The notes beneath the pieces are model-generated. The model ran no database searches. It saw only the letters and a list, made by a program, of their open reading frames with translations, and was not told the origin of the DNA. Position numbers and translations under genes: made by a program. From positions 248,001 to 312,000 of the forward strand of contig JADGAX010000001.1 of the NCBI GenBank assembly GCA_015231795.1: DNA of 64,000 nucleotides, read 5' to 3'. Source of the DNA: Alphaproteobacteria bacterium (GTDB lineage: Bacteria; Pseudomonadota; Alphaproteobacteria; Rhodospirillales; WMHbin7). Below, one piece after another: positions 38,870 to 48,404 of this stretch (the stretch's first letter is position 1; each line of letters opens with the position of its first letter).

Positions 38870-40530
38870 GCGGACACAGCCTTTCCCTGGAAGACGCCTG
38901 CAAGAAGGGGATCGACTTCCAGATGGAAGGCAGATTCGATCTGGCCGAGGACTTATTCCTGCGCGTGCTGGCGGTCGATCCCGACAATCCGCATGCCCTT
39001 TACCTGTATGGCAATCTGACCTTGCAAACCGGGCGCTGGGAGATCGCCGCCCAATATCTTGGCCGGGCGGTGGAACGCTGGCCGGGATTGACGGTCGCGC
39101 ATGCCGGACTTGGCAAAACCCTGCGCAAGCTGGGCCGCCTGCCCGAAGCCTGCCAGGCCTATTCGCAAGCCCATCGCAACGATCCCGGCGATCGGGAAAG
39201 CCTGGAACAGCTTGTCGAGATCAAGCGGCTGATCTGCGACTGGGAGGGGCTGGAATCCATCGACGCCGCCTTTCTGGACGCGATTGCCCAGGGCCATGCC
39301 GCAGACCCTTTCAAGGCTTTGCTGGTGGCCGACAATCCCGCCGCCCAATTGGCCAGCGCCAGAAACGCGGCCAATGCCATCAGGCAGTTGGCTGGCAATC
39401 CGCCGCCCCGCAAGCGACGCCCCATCGCCCAACACGGGCCGATCAGGATCGGTTATCTGTGCGCCGATTTTCACGACCATCCGCTGGCGGTTCAATATGC
39501 CCAGGTGCCCAGCCGCCACGACCGTGCCAGAATTCATTGCACGGCCTATGTCCAGAACCCTTTGAAGCCGGGCAGCGCCGGGCAGCGGATGATCGACGGC
39601 TGCGATTGCTGGCGCCATGCTCTGCCGCTCGCCAGCCAGGAATTGGCCGACCAGATTGACGAAGACGGCATCGATCTGCTCATCGATCTTTCAGGCTTCA
39701 CCACCCATCGGCACAAGGATGTGCTGCTGAAGGTGGCAGCACCAGTCACGGTGAATTACTTCGGCTGGCCCGGTTCGATGGGCGATCTGTGCGACGCCAT
39801 CATCGCCGATCCCGTCATCATGCCGCCCGGCTCCGAGCGCCATTACCATGAACGGGTATTCCGGTTGGCCACCACCTATCAGCCCAATGATCCCGAGCGC
39901 GTCATCGCGCCCGCGCCCAGACGCGCCGAGGAAGGCATCCCAGAAGACGCCTTCGTATTTTCCAGCTTCGTCCAACCCACCAAGATCACGCCTGCCATCT
40001 TCGACGCCTGGATGACCATTTTGAAGGGCGTGGATCATGCCGTCTTATGGCTTTGGGGCTTCAATCCCCTGATGTCGGAAAATCTGCAAGAGCGGGCGCG
40101 GCATCAGGGCGTCCAACCCGACCGCCTGATTTTTGCGGGGGGCAAGCCGCGCCCAGAACATACCGCCCGCTATGGCTTGGTCGATCTGGCGCTCGACACG
40201 CCGGTTTATGGCGGCCATTCGACAACCACCGACGCCCTCTGGGCGGGTTGTCCGGTCTTGGGGCTGGCGGGCCGCGGATTCCCAGCCCGTGTTTCGGCCA
40301 GTCTTCTGCTTGCGGCAAGACTTAAGGATTTGGTCTGCACGAACTTGGCCGACTATACGGCCAAGGCGATCCATCTGGCGCGCCAGCCAGACGAGCTTCG
40401 CGCCATCCGCCAGCGGTTGAGCAAAGACCGCAAGTCCCTGCCCCTGTTCGACATCGAGCATTTCACCAAGGAGCTGGATGACACGTTGTTAGAAATCGCC
40501 GAATCCGCAAGACGGGGCGATTTCGCCTGA
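38866..40530 (+). CDS. TPR-containing GT41 (SPINDLY/OGT-like) glycosyltransferase
   Basis: A 554-residue protein. Residues 1-130 form TPR units (GIDFQMEGRFDLAEDLFLRVLAVDP, then HALYLYGNLTLQTGRWEIAAQYL). Residues 185-545 form a GT41-type region: PIRIGYLCADFHDHPLAVQ, DLSGFTTHRHKDVLL, TVNYFGWPGSMGDLCDAIIAD, the UDP-site LVDLALDTPVYGGHSTTTDALWAG and CPVLGLAGRGFPARVSASLL. It is a second, diverged relative of the 12.3-14.1 kb protein. The ATGA overlap with recG is probably a local expression convenience. The target is unknown. Confidence 0.88.
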   Translation: MSGHSLSLEDACKKGIDFQMEGRFDLAEDLFLRVLAVDPDNPHALYLYGNLTLQTGRWEIAAQYLGRAVERWPGLTVAHAGLGKTLRKLGRLPEACQAYSQAHRNDPGDRESLEQLVEIKRLICDWEGLESIDAAFLDAIAQGHAADPFKALLVADNPAAQLASARNAANAIRQLAGNPPPRKRRPIAQHGPIRIGYLCADFHDHPLAVQYAQVPSRHDRARIHCTAYVQNPLKPGSAGQRMIDGCDCWRHALPLASQELADQIDEDGIDLLIDLSGFTTHRHKDVLLKVAAPVTVNYFGWPGSMGDLCDAIIADPVIMPPGSERHYHERVFRLATTYQPNDPERVIAPAPRRAEEGIPEDAFVFSSFVQPTKITPAIFDAWMTILKGVDHAVLWLWGFNPLMSENLQERARHQGVQPDRLIFAGGKPRPEHTARYGLVDLALDTPVYGGHSTTTDALWAGCPVLGLAGRGFPARVSASLLLAARLKDLVCTNLADYTAKAIHLARQPDELRAIRQRLSKDRKSLPLFDIEHFTKELDDTLLEIAESARRGDFA

Positions 40531-40536
40531 GGGCGA

Positions 40537-41187
40537 TTACTTCCCCGGCAATACGATGCCGGTGGAGACGATGTATTTCAGGCCGTCATCGACCGTCATC
40601 GGCAAGGTGATCACCTCAGAGCGGGGCAGAAACAGCAAGAATCCAGACGTGGGATTGGGCGTGGTCGGCACGAAGACGGACAGGATCTCCCCCTTGCCCA
40701 GCGCCTCGCCCACCTGAGAGGCGGCCTGGCCTGTCACAAAGGCAATGGTGTGCAATCCGGCCCTGGGATATTCGATCAGAACCACTTCGCGGAACGCCTG
40801 CGATTTTTTGGCAAGCACGGTTTCCAATATTTGCTTGAGCGCGCTGTAAACGCCGCGCACCACCGGCATGCGGGCCAGCAAGGCGTCAAACAGACGGGTC
40901 ACGAAGCGCCCGACGAAACCGGCGGTGAACATGCCGATCAGGGTCAGGCCGACCAGTGCCGCCACCACGCCGATGCCGGGAACGCCCACCGGCAAGAATT
41001 GCTCGGGCCAATAGGCGGCGGGCAGCAGGGCCTTCACTTCACGGTCGATGGTGCTGATGAACAGCCATGCCAGATAAACAGTGATCGAGACCGGCGCCGT
41101 GATCAGGATGCCCGCAAAGAAGTAGGCGCGCAGCCGGGCCGCCAGGCTCATATGCCAGGGCTGCACCTTCTCGGGGTTACTTGTCAC
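40537..41187 (-). CDS. DUF502 family membrane protein
   Basis: A 216-residue inner-membrane protein with two N-terminal helices (YFFAGILITAPVSITVYLAWLFI, VPGIGVVAALVGLTLIGMFTAGF). The soluble DUF502 region contains PVVRGVYSALKQILETVL, FREVVLIEYPRAGLHTIAFVTG, and FVPTTPNPTSGFLLFLPRSEV. These are diagnostic of the family, whose role is unknown. The GTG start lies 11 bp inside the cyclic-nucleotide-binding gene, so the two form an operon. Confidence 0.9.
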   Translation of the reverse strand: MTSNPEKVQPWHMSLAARLRAYFFAGILITAPVSITVYLAWLFISTIDREVKALLPAAYWPEQFLPVGVPGIGVVAALVGLTLIGMFTAGFVGRFVTRLFDALLARMPVVRGVYSALKQILETVLAKKSQAFREVVLIEYPRAGLHTIAFVTGQAASQVGEALGKGEILSVFVPTTPNPTSGFLLFLPRSEVITLPMTVDDGLKYIVSTGIVLPGK

Positions 41188-41548
41188 GCTTCATTTTCTC
41201 CGTGGTCAAGGCGCGGATATTGCGCACGAAAATGGTCAGCAAGGCGCGCAGGAAAGGATCGGCGTGCTTCAACTTGTCTTCGAAGGCCTGCCTAGGAATG
41301 ATCGACACCGACGTTTCGGCCGCCGCCCTGGCCGAGGCCATGCGGGGCTGGTTGTCGATCAGCGCCATTTCTCCGAAGATGCCGCCCTGGACGATGGTGC
41401 CCAACACGCGCTCCTCGCCCTCTTCGTTGCGCTTGATGATTTCAACGATGCCTTTCTCGACAAGAAATGCCCGATTGCCCTCTTCGCCCTCGCCGAATAT
41501 CTTCTGGCCGGGGTAAAAAACTTTCCGTTCGACGAATTTGCTTGTCAT
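41177..41548 (-). CDS. Cyclic nucleotide-binding domain protein
   Basis: A 123-residue stand-alone cNMP-binding domain. It has VFYPGQKIFGEGEEGNRAFLVEKG, then the phosphate-binding cassette GGIFGEMALIDNQPRMASARA (about residues 55-75) with the conserved Glu and Arg, and a C-terminal helix region FVRNIRALTTEKM. No helix-turn-helix is attached, so it is not a CRP-type DNA binder. It overlaps the DUF502 gene and probably controls or senses for it; ligand cAMP or cGMP is not known. Confidence 0.9.
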   Translation of the reverse strand: MTSKFVERKVFYPGQKIFGEGEEGNRAFLVEKGIVEIIKRNEEGEERVLGTIVQGGIFGEMALIDNQPRMASARAAAETSVSIIPRQAFEDKLKHADPFLRALLTIFVRNIRALTTEKMKRDK

Positions 41549-41614
41549 GCCGCCAACAATCCTGTCCGTTTAAGTATATTAATATCGAATCTTTCCAGAG
41601 AAAGCGAAGAAAAC

Positions 41615-42058
41615 ATGACCCGTCAATATCCTGATTATCCGCGGCCCGGGGTCGGCGCCGTGATTTGGAAGGAAGGACGGGTTCTGTTGATCCGCCGGGC
41701 CGCCGAACCTCGCAAGGGGGGGTGGAGCCTGCCGGGCGGCTTGCAGCATCTGGGGGAAACCCTGTCCCAGGCGGTTCTGCGCGAAATTCAAGAGGAAACC
41801 GGGCTGGCCGTCCATCTGGGCGAGATCGTGGCGGTGGTGGACATCATCGAGCATGACGCCGAGGGCAAGGTTGAATATCACTACACCGTGGCCGATTACG
41901 AAGCCGATTGGGTGATGGGCGAAGCAACCCCGGGCGACGACGCCGACGATGCCGTCTGGGCCGATCCCATGAATCTGGCCAAGTACGACCTGCCCTTTCT
42001 TCAACAGGAAGTCATCGCCAAGGCCCTGGCTAGGCGGCGCAACAGCATCGTTCTATGA
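41615..42058 (+). CDS. Nudix hydrolase
   Basis: A 147-residue Nudix protein. The box GxxxxxExxxxxxxREUxEExGU is exact: GGLQHLGETLSQAVLREIQEETGL, about residues 43-66. Upstream GWSLPGG and downstream HYTVADYEADWVMGEA fit ADP-ribose/NADH-type or nucleotide pyrophosphatases, though the substrate cannot be read. The start MTRQYPDY at 41615 is chosen over a much longer frame. It overlaps queA (ATGA), so it leads the queuosine operon. Confidence 0.9.
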   Translation: MTRQYPDYPRPGVGAVIWKEGRVLLIRRAAEPRKGGWSLPGGLQHLGETLSQAVLREIQEETGLAVHLGEIVAVVDIIEHDAEGKVEYHYTVADYEADWVMGEATPGDDADDAVWADPMNLAKYDLPFLQQEVIAKALARRRNSIVL

Positions 42059-43098
42059 AAACAGCCGATTTCGATTTCGACCTACCCCAGGACCGCATCG
42101 CTCAACATCCCGTCTCGCCAAGGGATGCCGCCAAGCTGCTTGTGGTTGGGCGGGAACTCCAAGACCGACATGTGCGCGATCTTCCGCAATTCCTGCGGTC
42201 AGGTGATCTGGTGGTCGTCAATGACACCAAGGTCCTGCCTGCCCGTCTGTTGGGGCGGCGCGGCGAGGCCAAAATCGACGTCACCCTGATCAAGCGCCTG
42301 AGCGATCTGGACTGGCGGGCCTTTGCCAAGCCAGCCAAAAAGCTGAAACCCGAAGATACGGTCGATTTCGGCCCCGACCTTAGGGCCGTCGTCACCGACA
42401 AGGGCGAAGGCGGCGAGGTGGGATTGCGCTTTCACGGCCCGGCCAGCAGTTTCGCGGCGCGCCTGCACCGGATTGGGCGCATGCCCCTGCCCCCCTATAT
42501 CAAGCGTCTGGACAGCGATCCCGGGTTTGAAGACCAAACCTCCTACCAAACGTTGTTTGCCAGCAAGGAAGGCGCTGTTGCCGCCCCCACGGCCGGGCTT
42601 CACTTTACGCCCGACCTAAAAACTGCCTTGCAGGGCATGGGGATTAACTTCTCTATGGTTACGCTGCATGTCGGCGCAGGCACCTTCCTGCCGGTCAAGG
42701 CAGACGACCCCAAGGATCATAAGATGCATTCGGAATGGGGCGAGGTGAGCGAGGCGACCGCCCAAGCGATTGAAACAACAAGGCAGAAAGGCGGACGCGT
42801 GGTCGCCATCGGCACAACGGCCCTGCGTATCTTGGAATCAGCGGCTGATCCCGAGGGGCGCGTTTTGCCCTTTCAGGGCGAAACGGACATCTTCATCCTG
42901 CCGGGTTATCGCTTTAAAGCCGTCGATGTGCTGATGACCAATTTCCATCTGCCCCGCTCGACCCTGTTCATGCTGGTCTCGGCCTTTGCCGGCCTTGATC
43001 GCATAAAAGCCGCCTACGCCCACGCCATCGCCAGCGACTATCGCTTCTTTAGCTATGGCGACGCTTGCCTGCTATTTTCTGAAAGCTGCTACGCATGA
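42055..43098 (+). CDS. queA: S-adenosylmethionine:tRNA ribosyltransferase-isomerase
   Basis: A 347-residue enzyme that transfers the ribose of SAM to preQ1 in tRNA to make epoxyqueuosine. Markers are [29 protein letters not shown], the conserved [44 protein letters not shown] and [11 protein letters not shown]. It is coupled to the Nudix gene before it and to tgt after it. Confidence 0.97.
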   Translation: MKTADFDFDLPQDRIAQHPVSPRDAAKLLVVGRELQDRHVRDLPQFLRSGDLVVVNDTKVLPARLLGRRGEAKIDVTLIKRLSDLDWRAFAKPAKKLKPEDTVDFGPDLRAVVTDKGEGGEVGLRFHGPASSFAARLHRIGRMPLPPYIKRLDSDPGFEDQTSYQTLFASKEGAVAAPTAGLHFTPDLKTALQGMGINFSMVTLHVGAGTFLPVKADDPKDHKMHSEWGEVSEATAQAIETTRQKGGRVVAIGTTALRILESAADPEGRVLPFQGETDIFILPGYRFKAVDVLMTNFHLPRSTLFMLVSAFAGLDRIKAAYAHAIASDYRFFSYGDACLLFSESCYA

Positions 43099-44225
43099 GC
43101 ACGAAATTCGAACTGCTGGGCACGGATGGACAGGCCCGCATCGGGCGCGTCACCACGGCGCATGGCGATTTTTCAACGCCCGCCTTCATGCCGGTGGGCA
43201 CGGCGGCCACGGTCAAAGCGATGACGCCCGACGCCTTGAAAAGCACCGGCGCCGAGATCGTTCTGTCCAACACCTACCACCTGATGTTGCGCCCCACGGC
43301 CGAGCGGATCGCCCGCTTCGGCGGCCTGCACAGATTCATGGGTTGGGAAGGTCCGATCCTGACCGATTCCGGCGGATTCCAGGTGATGAGCTTGGCCAGG
43401 CTTCGCAAGATCACCGAACAAGGTGTAACCTTCAAATCGCATCTCGACGGCAGCAAGCACGAGCTTAGCCCCGAACGGTCGATCGAAATCCAGCATCTGC
43501 TGGATACCGACATCACCATGTGCTTTGACGAATGCACGCCCTTCCCCGCCAGCTTCGAGACCGCCAAAAGCTCGATGGAACTGTCGATGCGCTGGGCCTT
43601 GCGCTCGCGCCAGGCTTTCAAGGCGCGCGACGGCTATGGACTGTTCGGCATCGTGCAAGGATCGGTCTATCCGGAACTGCGCCAAGAATCGGCCAACGCC
43701 CTGACGAAGATCGGATTCGAAGGCTATGCCGTGGGCGGGCTGGCGGTCGGTGAAGGGCAGGAAACCATGTTCGCCACCCTGGAAACCACGCTCCCGCATC
43801 TGCCAACCGACAAACCTCGCTACCTGATGGGCGTCGGCAAGCCAGCCGACATCGTGGGCGCGGTGGCGCGCGGCATCGACATGTTCGATTGCGTCATCCC
43901 CACAAGATCGGGGCGCACCGCGCAGGCTTTTACCCGTTTCGGCCAAGTGAATATGCGCAACGCCAGACATGCCGACGATCCAAGGCCGCTGGACGAAGCC
44001 TGCCAATGCCCGGCTTGTCGCCAATTCTCGCGCGGCTATGTGCATCACCTGATCAAATCGGAAGAAATCCTGGGGCTTATGCTTCTCACATGGCATAATT
44101 TAAACTACTATCAGGACTTGATGAGGGGGCTGCGCGAGGCCATTTCAGAGGGAAGGCTTTCGCAGTTCGTCATAGATTTTCAAGCCGGGCAGGCAGCCGG
44201 CGACATCGGGATCACCAGCGCATGA
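43095..44225 (+). CDS. tgt: tRNA-guanine transglycosylase
   Basis: A 376-residue enzyme that swaps guanine 34 for preQ1 in tRNAs with GUN anticodons. It has [28 protein letters not shown] (catalytic Asp), IMCFDECT-type [20 protein letters not shown], and the zinc site [17 protein letters not shown]. The overlaps with queA and queF are 4 bases each. Confidence 0.98.
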   Translation: MSTKFELLGTDGQARIGRVTTAHGDFSTPAFMPVGTAATVKAMTPDALKSTGAEIVLSNTYHLMLRPTAERIARFGGLHRFMGWEGPILTDSGGFQVMSLARLRKITEQGVTFKSHLDGSKHELSPERSIEIQHLLDTDITMCFDECTPFPASFETAKSSMELSMRWALRSRQAFKARDGYGLFGIVQGSVYPELRQESANALTKIGFEGYAVGGLAVGEGQETMFATLETTLPHLPTDKPRYLMGVGKPADIVGAVARGIDMFDCVIPTRSGRTAQAFTRFGQVNMRNARHADDPRPLDEACQCPACRQFSRGYVHHLIKSEEILGLMLLTWHNLNYYQDLMRGLREAISEGRLSQFVIDFQAGQAAGDIGITSA

Positions 44226-44680
44226 GCAAGCCTTCCGGCCTTTCGCAATTGGGCCAACAGACGCCTATTCCCGCCTCGCCCGATCAGGCGGTTCTTGAGC
44301 GCGTGGCCAACCCGCACCCCGATCATCCTTATGCCGTGCGCTTCACGGCGCCTGAATTCACCTCGCTGTGCCCGATCACCGGCCAGCCCGATTTCGCGCA
44401 TCTGATGCTTGATTACGTGCCCGGCGATTGGTTGGTCGAAAGCAAGTCGCTGAAGCTGTATCTGGCTTCGTTTCGCAATCACGGCGCTTTTCACGAAGAT
44501 TGCACGGTCGCCATCGCCAAGAAACTGCTGGCGCTCCTGTCGCCGCTCTGGCTGCGTCTGGGGGGGTATTGGTATCCCAGGGGCGGCATGCCCATCGACG
44601 TTTTCTTTCAGGCGGGCGAGCTACCACCAAGCGTTTGGGTGCCGCCTCAGGACATTCCCAATTACCGAGGCCGGGGATGA
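44222..44680 (+). CDS. queF: 7-cyano-7-deazaguanine (preQ0) reductase, unimodular QueF
   Basis: A 152-residue single-domain nitrile reductase that turns preQ0 into preQ1 with NADPH. It shows [18 protein letters not shown], with the catalytic Cys and Asp, [24 protein letters not shown], and [11 protein letters not shown]. It is the short YkvM type. The upstream half (queC/D/E) is not in the window. Confidence 0.95.
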   Translation: MSKPSGLSQLGQQTPIPASPDQAVLERVANPHPDHPYAVRFTAPEFTSLCPITGQPDFAHLMLDYVPGDWLVESKSLKLYLASFRNHGAFHEDCTVAIAKKLLALLSPLWLRLGGYWYPRGGMPIDVFFQAGELPPSVWVPPQDIPNYRGRG

Positions 44681-45618
44681 GCGCCGAAGCCGCCCAGGCC
44701 ATCGAGGCCGAGGCGAAACGCCTGGGGTTCGATGCCGTGGGTTTCGCCCTTCCCGATCCCGGCAGCCAAGCCAAAGAAAATCTTCAGTCCTATCTGGCCG
44801 AAGGACGCCATGGCGGCATGGGCTGGATGGAAGACCGCCTGGAATGGCGGATGAATCCTTTGATGATGATGCCCAACGCCAAAAGCATCGTCATGCTGGG
44901 CATGTCCTATGCGCCTGCCCACAAGGTTCAGGAAGACGCGTCCCTGCCCGCCCGCGTCTCGGTTTACGCCCGTGGGCGCGACTATCACGACGTCATGAAA
45001 AAGCGCCTGAAAGCCCTGGCCCGCTGGATGGCCGAGGGCTGGAAGGCCGACGTCAAGGTCTTTACCGATACCGCCCCCTTGATGGAAAAGCCGTTGGCCG
45101 CCCTGGCAGGCCTGGGCTGGCAGGGCAAACACACCAATCTGGTGTCGCGCCGCTTCGGGTCGTGGCTGTTCCTAGGCTCCGTCCTGACCGATCTTGAACT
45201 GCCGCCCAGCAAGCCTGAACGCGACCGTTGCGGCAATTGCCAGCGCTGCGTCATTGCCTGCCCGACAGGCGCCATCACGCCCTATCGCATGGACGCCAGA
45301 CGCTGCATTTCCTATCTGACCATCGAAAGCAAGGAACCGGTGCCCGCCGATCTGGCGAAACTGATGGGAAACAAGGTGTTCGGCTGCGACGACTGTCTGT
45401 CCGTCTGCCCTTGGAACAAGCTGGTGCCGCTGACCAGCCACCTTGAATTCGCGCCGCGCTTCGACCCGCCCCAGGACATCTCGGAATGGCTTGGGATGGA
45501 CGATGAGGCGTTTCGCAAGCATTTCGCGCAAACGCCGGTGCGCCGGGCGGGACATCGCCGCTTCATGGACAATCTGGCCATCGCCCAAACCAATGCCGAG
45601 GCGCAAGATGGACGGTAG
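44677..45618 (+). CDS. queG: Epoxyqueuosine reductase QueG
   Basis: A 313-residue cobalamin and double [4Fe-4S] enzyme that reduces epoxyqueuosine to queuosine. It has [13 protein letters not shown], the [22 protein letters not shown] region, and the two cluster motifs [16 protein letters not shown] and [12 protein letters not shown]. The ATG at 44677 overlaps the queF stop. Its 3' end overlaps the following cytochrome gene by 11 bases. Confidence 0.96.
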   Translation: MSAEAAQAIEAEAKRLGFDAVGFALPDPGSQAKENLQSYLAEGRHGGMGWMEDRLEWRMNPLMMMPNAKSIVMLGMSYAPAHKVQEDASLPARVSVYARGRDYHDVMKKRLKALARWMAEGWKADVKVFTDTAPLMEKPLAALAGLGWQGKHTNLVSRRFGSWLFLGSVLTDLELPPSKPERDRCGNCQRCVIACPTGAITPYRMDARRCISYLTIESKEPVPADLAKLMGNKVFGCDDCLSVCPWNKLVPLTSHLEFAPRFDPPQDISEWLGMDDEAFRKHFAQTPVRRAGHRRFMDNLAIAQTNAEAQDGR

Positions 45619-46075
45619 ATTCGTCATGCTCGTCGTCATGCTTCTGGTGCTGGTTTACGTCGGCTGGAGGGGGGCGACCAATCCAGACGCCATGATCTCG
45701 ACGGTTTCCGCCGACCTGAAGCAAGGCGAAGAAATGTTCGGGAAGCACTGCGCCTCATGCCATTTCTCGAAGGAAGGCATCCCCCTGAAGGCACCCGTGC
45801 TTGGATTCTACGGACAGGAACATCTGCTGACGGACCGTCAATTGGTCGAGACGGCCAGAAGCGGCGGACATGGCAAGGAGCAAGAGGCCAAGGACGCGGC
45901 GCTGGGCGAAGATCAGCGCAAGCAGATTAAGGCCATGCGTGAAACCATGCGTCAGACAACGGCCAAGCTATCGGGCGCCGAGGTTCGCAACATCATTGCT
46001 TTTCTTAAAAAAAGCTGGTCTTCCGACGCCCAGTTGGAACATTGGGTCATTACCCACCAGCCGCCGGATCAATAA
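45608..46075 (+). CDS. Membrane-anchored monoheme c-type cytochrome
   Basis: A 155-residue protein. The N-terminal helix VMLVVMLLVLVYVGW anchors it with the heme domain in the periplasm. The heme motif CASCH (about residues 48-52) follows GEEMFGKH. Met residues in the TMRQTTAKL region are candidate sixth ligands, and LSGAEVRNIIAFL is a typical class-I C-terminal helix. The ATG lies 11 bases inside queG. Its electron partner is unknown. Confidence 0.85.
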   Translation: MDGRFVMLVVMLLVLVYVGWRGATNPDAMISTVSADLKQGEEMFGKHCASCHFSKEGIPLKAPVLGFYGQEHLLTDRQLVETARSGGHGKEQEAKDAALGEDQRKQIKAMRETMRQTTAKLSGAEVRNIIAFLKKSWSSDAQLEHWVITHQPPDQ

Positions 46076-46150
46076 TCTTGCTTGTATTCATCGCCCAGCA
46101 GGCATAAATCAGTTCCATTAGATCTGCCATTTCCAACAAGGATTTTTCAT

Positions 46151-46756
46151 ATGACCTTTTACACGCAAGAGCGTTTGGCATTGTTTATTGATGGATCAAA
46201 CCTTTATTCAGCGGCGCGTTCGCTGGGTTTCGACATCGACTATCGCAAACTACTGAACATGTTCGCCTCAAAGGGGCGACTGATCCGCGCTTTCTATTAC
46301 ACGGCGCTGATGGAAGATCAGGAATATTCGCCCATCCGCCCCCTGGTCGATTGGCTGGATTACAACGGCTATACCCTGGTCACCAAACCGACCAAAGAAT
46401 ATACCGACGCCCAGGGCAGGCGGAAGATCAAGGGCAACATGGACATCGAGTTGGCCATCGACATGATGGAGATGGTGCCCTATCTCGACCATGTGGTGCT
46501 GTTTTCGGGCGACGGCGATTTCCGCCGTCTGGTCGAAGCCGTGCAGCGCAAGGGCGTTCGCGTCACCGTGGTCAGCACCATCCGGTCCTCGCCGCCCATG
46601 GTGGCCGACGAATTGCGCCGCCAAGCCGACGTCTTCATCGAATTGCAAGACCTGACCGGCCAGATCGCCAGGGCGCCATCGCCCGGTCGCGAGCGCGTTT
46701 CACATGCCACGCCCAGCGCCCCTTATGGCGACGAGGATGACGATCTCGAGCCGTAA
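46151..46756 (+). CDS. NYN/LabA-like domain protein
   Basis: A 201-residue PIN-like NYN (LabA/DUF88) protein. It shows ALFIDGSNLYSAARSLGFDID at the N-terminus, MDIELAIDMMEMV and LFSGDGDFRRLVEAVQRKGVRVTVVS. The acidic residues fit a metal-dependent RNase fold. The start MTFYTQER has CAAGGA about nine bases upstream. It overlaps the UDG gene. Confidence 0.9.
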   Translation: MTFYTQERLALFIDGSNLYSAARSLGFDIDYRKLLNMFASKGRLIRAFYYTALMEDQEYSPIRPLVDWLDYNGYTLVTKPTKEYTDAQGRRKIKGNMDIELAIDMMEMVPYLDHVVLFSGDGDFRRLVEAVQRKGVRVTVVSTIRSSPPMVADELRRQADVFIELQDLTGQIARAPSPGRERVSHATPSAPYGDEDDDLEP

Positions 46757-47393
46757 GGCTTCCACATTGTCGCTTGATCCACCCCGCGATTGCGCCTTGT
46801 GTCCAAGGCTAGCCGCTTTTTTGGCTGGCAACCGGGCGGCGCATCCCGACTGGCACAATGCCCCCGTTCCCGCCTTCGGGCCGCTGGACGCAAGTTTGCT
46901 GATCGTGGGGCTAGCGCCAGGCCTAAAGGGCGCCAATCGCACGGGCAGGCCATTTACCGGCGATTACGCGGGCGATCTTCTTTATGCCACTCTCCTGAAA
47001 CTGGGTCTGGCCAAAGGGACATATCAGCAAAGACCCGATGACGGGCTGCAACTGCTGGGATGCCGCATCACCAACGCCGTGCGCTGCGTGCCGCCCGAGA
47101 ACAAGCCCACCCCCGCCGAGGCCAAGGCTTGCGGCTCCTTCCTGGTCAAGGAGATCGCCGCCCTGCCAAACATGAAATCGATCCTGGTTCTGGGCCGCAT
47201 TTCTCATGAAGCCAGCCTGCGCGCCCTGGGGCAAAAGCCCAGCGCCTATGCCTTTGGGCATGCAAAAATTCATGTTTTGCCTACTGGAATTCGCCTCATC
47301 GATAGCTACCATTGCTCCAGGTACAACACGCAGACAAACCGGCTGACGCCAGTCATGTTCGAGGAAGCCGTCAGGGCGGCCGCGCTTAATTGA
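46737..47393 (+). CDS. Family-5 uracil-DNA glycosylase (UDGb-type)
   Basis: A 218-residue base-excision enzyme. N-terminal CALCPRL provides cluster cysteines, and TNAVRCVPPENKPTP provides another. Motif A is GLAPGLKGANRTGRPFTGDYAG, diagnostic of UDGb, and the C-terminal motif is YHCSRYNTQTNRLT. It should remove uracil and hypoxanthine from DNA. The start is uncertain; 46737 and 46725 are both in frame and overlap the NYN gene. Confidence 0.9.
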   Translation: MTISSRKASTLSLDPPRDCALCPRLAAFLAGNRAAHPDWHNAPVPAFGPLDASLLIVGLAPGLKGANRTGRPFTGDYAGDLLYATLLKLGLAKGTYQQRPDDGLQLLGCRITNAVRCVPPENKPTPAEAKACGSFLVKEIAALPNMKSILVLGRISHEASLRALGQKPSAYAFGHAKIHVLPTGIRLIDSYHCSRYNTQTNRLTPVMFEEAVRAAALN

Positions 47394-47406
47394 TCAAGGG
47401 GTTCCA

Positions 47407-48381
47407 ATGAGTTACGGTAAGTTTCTGGCTTCGCTTCTGGCAATCGGCATTCTGCTGGCTCCATCCTTCGCCGAAGCAAGGGCGGGCAAAGGTTTCAGCG
47501 GCGGCAGTCGCGGCCAACGCAGCTATTCAGCCCCGCCTCCCACCCAATCGGCCCCGGCGGCCAAACCGGTCGAACGCAGCGCTGCCCCCGAACAGGCGCG
47601 CCCGCAGCAAGCAACCCCAACGCCCTCGCCGTCAGCTTCGCCGATGGGGGCCACCAGTCCCGGACGTTCATTCTTCGGCGGCCTGATGGGCGGCATGCTT
47701 GGGGCAGGCATTCTGGGGCTTTTGCTCGGCAACGGCTTCGCGGGCGGTATGGGCTTTGGCGGCATGCTGGGCGGATTGCTGCAAATGGCCTTGCTGGGCG
47801 GGCTGGCCTATCTGGCCTTTTCGTTCTTCAAACGGCGCGGCTTCGGCTTGTCGGGGCAACCCGCAATGGCTGGCGCAAGCGGCATGGGCCAACGCGCGCC
47901 CGACGAAGCCCCTCCGCAAATCGTTTTGCCACGGGACAACGCAAGCCAGCTTTCAGCGATTGCACCGACAGGAATGCCGCTGACGTTGCAGGCCCAGGAT
48001 TTCGATGCCTTCGAACAAATGCTGCATGGCGTGCAATCGGCTTGGTCGCGTCGCGATCTCGAGGCCCTTCACGAACTGACCACCGACGAGATGCAGGGAT
48101 ATTTCAAGGAATTGCTTGAAGAATTGGCCAGTGCAGGCCTTGAAAACCACATCGACAGCGTGAAACTTGAGAAAGGCGACCTGTCTGAAAGCTGGAGCGA
48201 GGGCGCTCTCGATTTCGCCACCGTCTCGCTGCGTTTCTCGGCCCTGGACTATACATTCGACAAGGCCTCGGGGAAAATCGTCGAAGGCAGCGACAGGCAA
48301 CGCATGGAAGCCACCGAATATTGGACCTTCAGGCGCGAAAATTCAGGCGACTGGAAACTGTCGGCGATTCAGCAAGTGTAA
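47407..48381 (+). CDS. Tim44-like domain protein
   Basis: A 324-residue protein. It has a signal peptide (SYGKFLASLLAIGILLAPSFAEA), a Pro/Ala-rich stretch, a Gly/Met-rich hydrophobic segment (about residues 90-140), then a Tim44-like domain with DFDAFEQMLHGVQSAWSRRDLEAL and ELTTDEMQGYFKELL. The C-terminus has EYWTFRRENSGDWKLSAIQQ, typical of this family. The bacterial proteins are membrane-anchored and uncharacterised. Confidence 0.88.
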   Translation: MSYGKFLASLLAIGILLAPSFAEARAGKGFSGGSRGQRSYSAPPPTQSAPAAKPVERSAAPEQARPQQATPTPSPSASPMGATSPGRSFFGGLMGGMLGAGILGLLLGNGFAGGMGFGGMLGGLLQMALLGGLAYLAFSFFKRRGFGLSGQPAMAGASGMGQRAPDEAPPQIVLPRDNASQLSAIAPTGMPLTLQAQDFDAFEQMLHGVQSAWSRRDLEALHELTTDEMQGYFKELLEELASAGLENHIDSVKLEKGDLSESWSEGALDFATVSLRFSALDYTFDKASGKIVEGSDRQRMEATEYWTFRRENSGDWKLSAIQQV

Positions 48382-48404
48382 GAAAAACAGGGGCAAAGAC
48401 GGGG

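Noticed and set aside
42055-45618. preQ1 riboswitch for the queuosine operon
   Set aside because: queA starts on the Nudix stop codon, so there is no leader to hold one, and none was seen before the Nudix gene.
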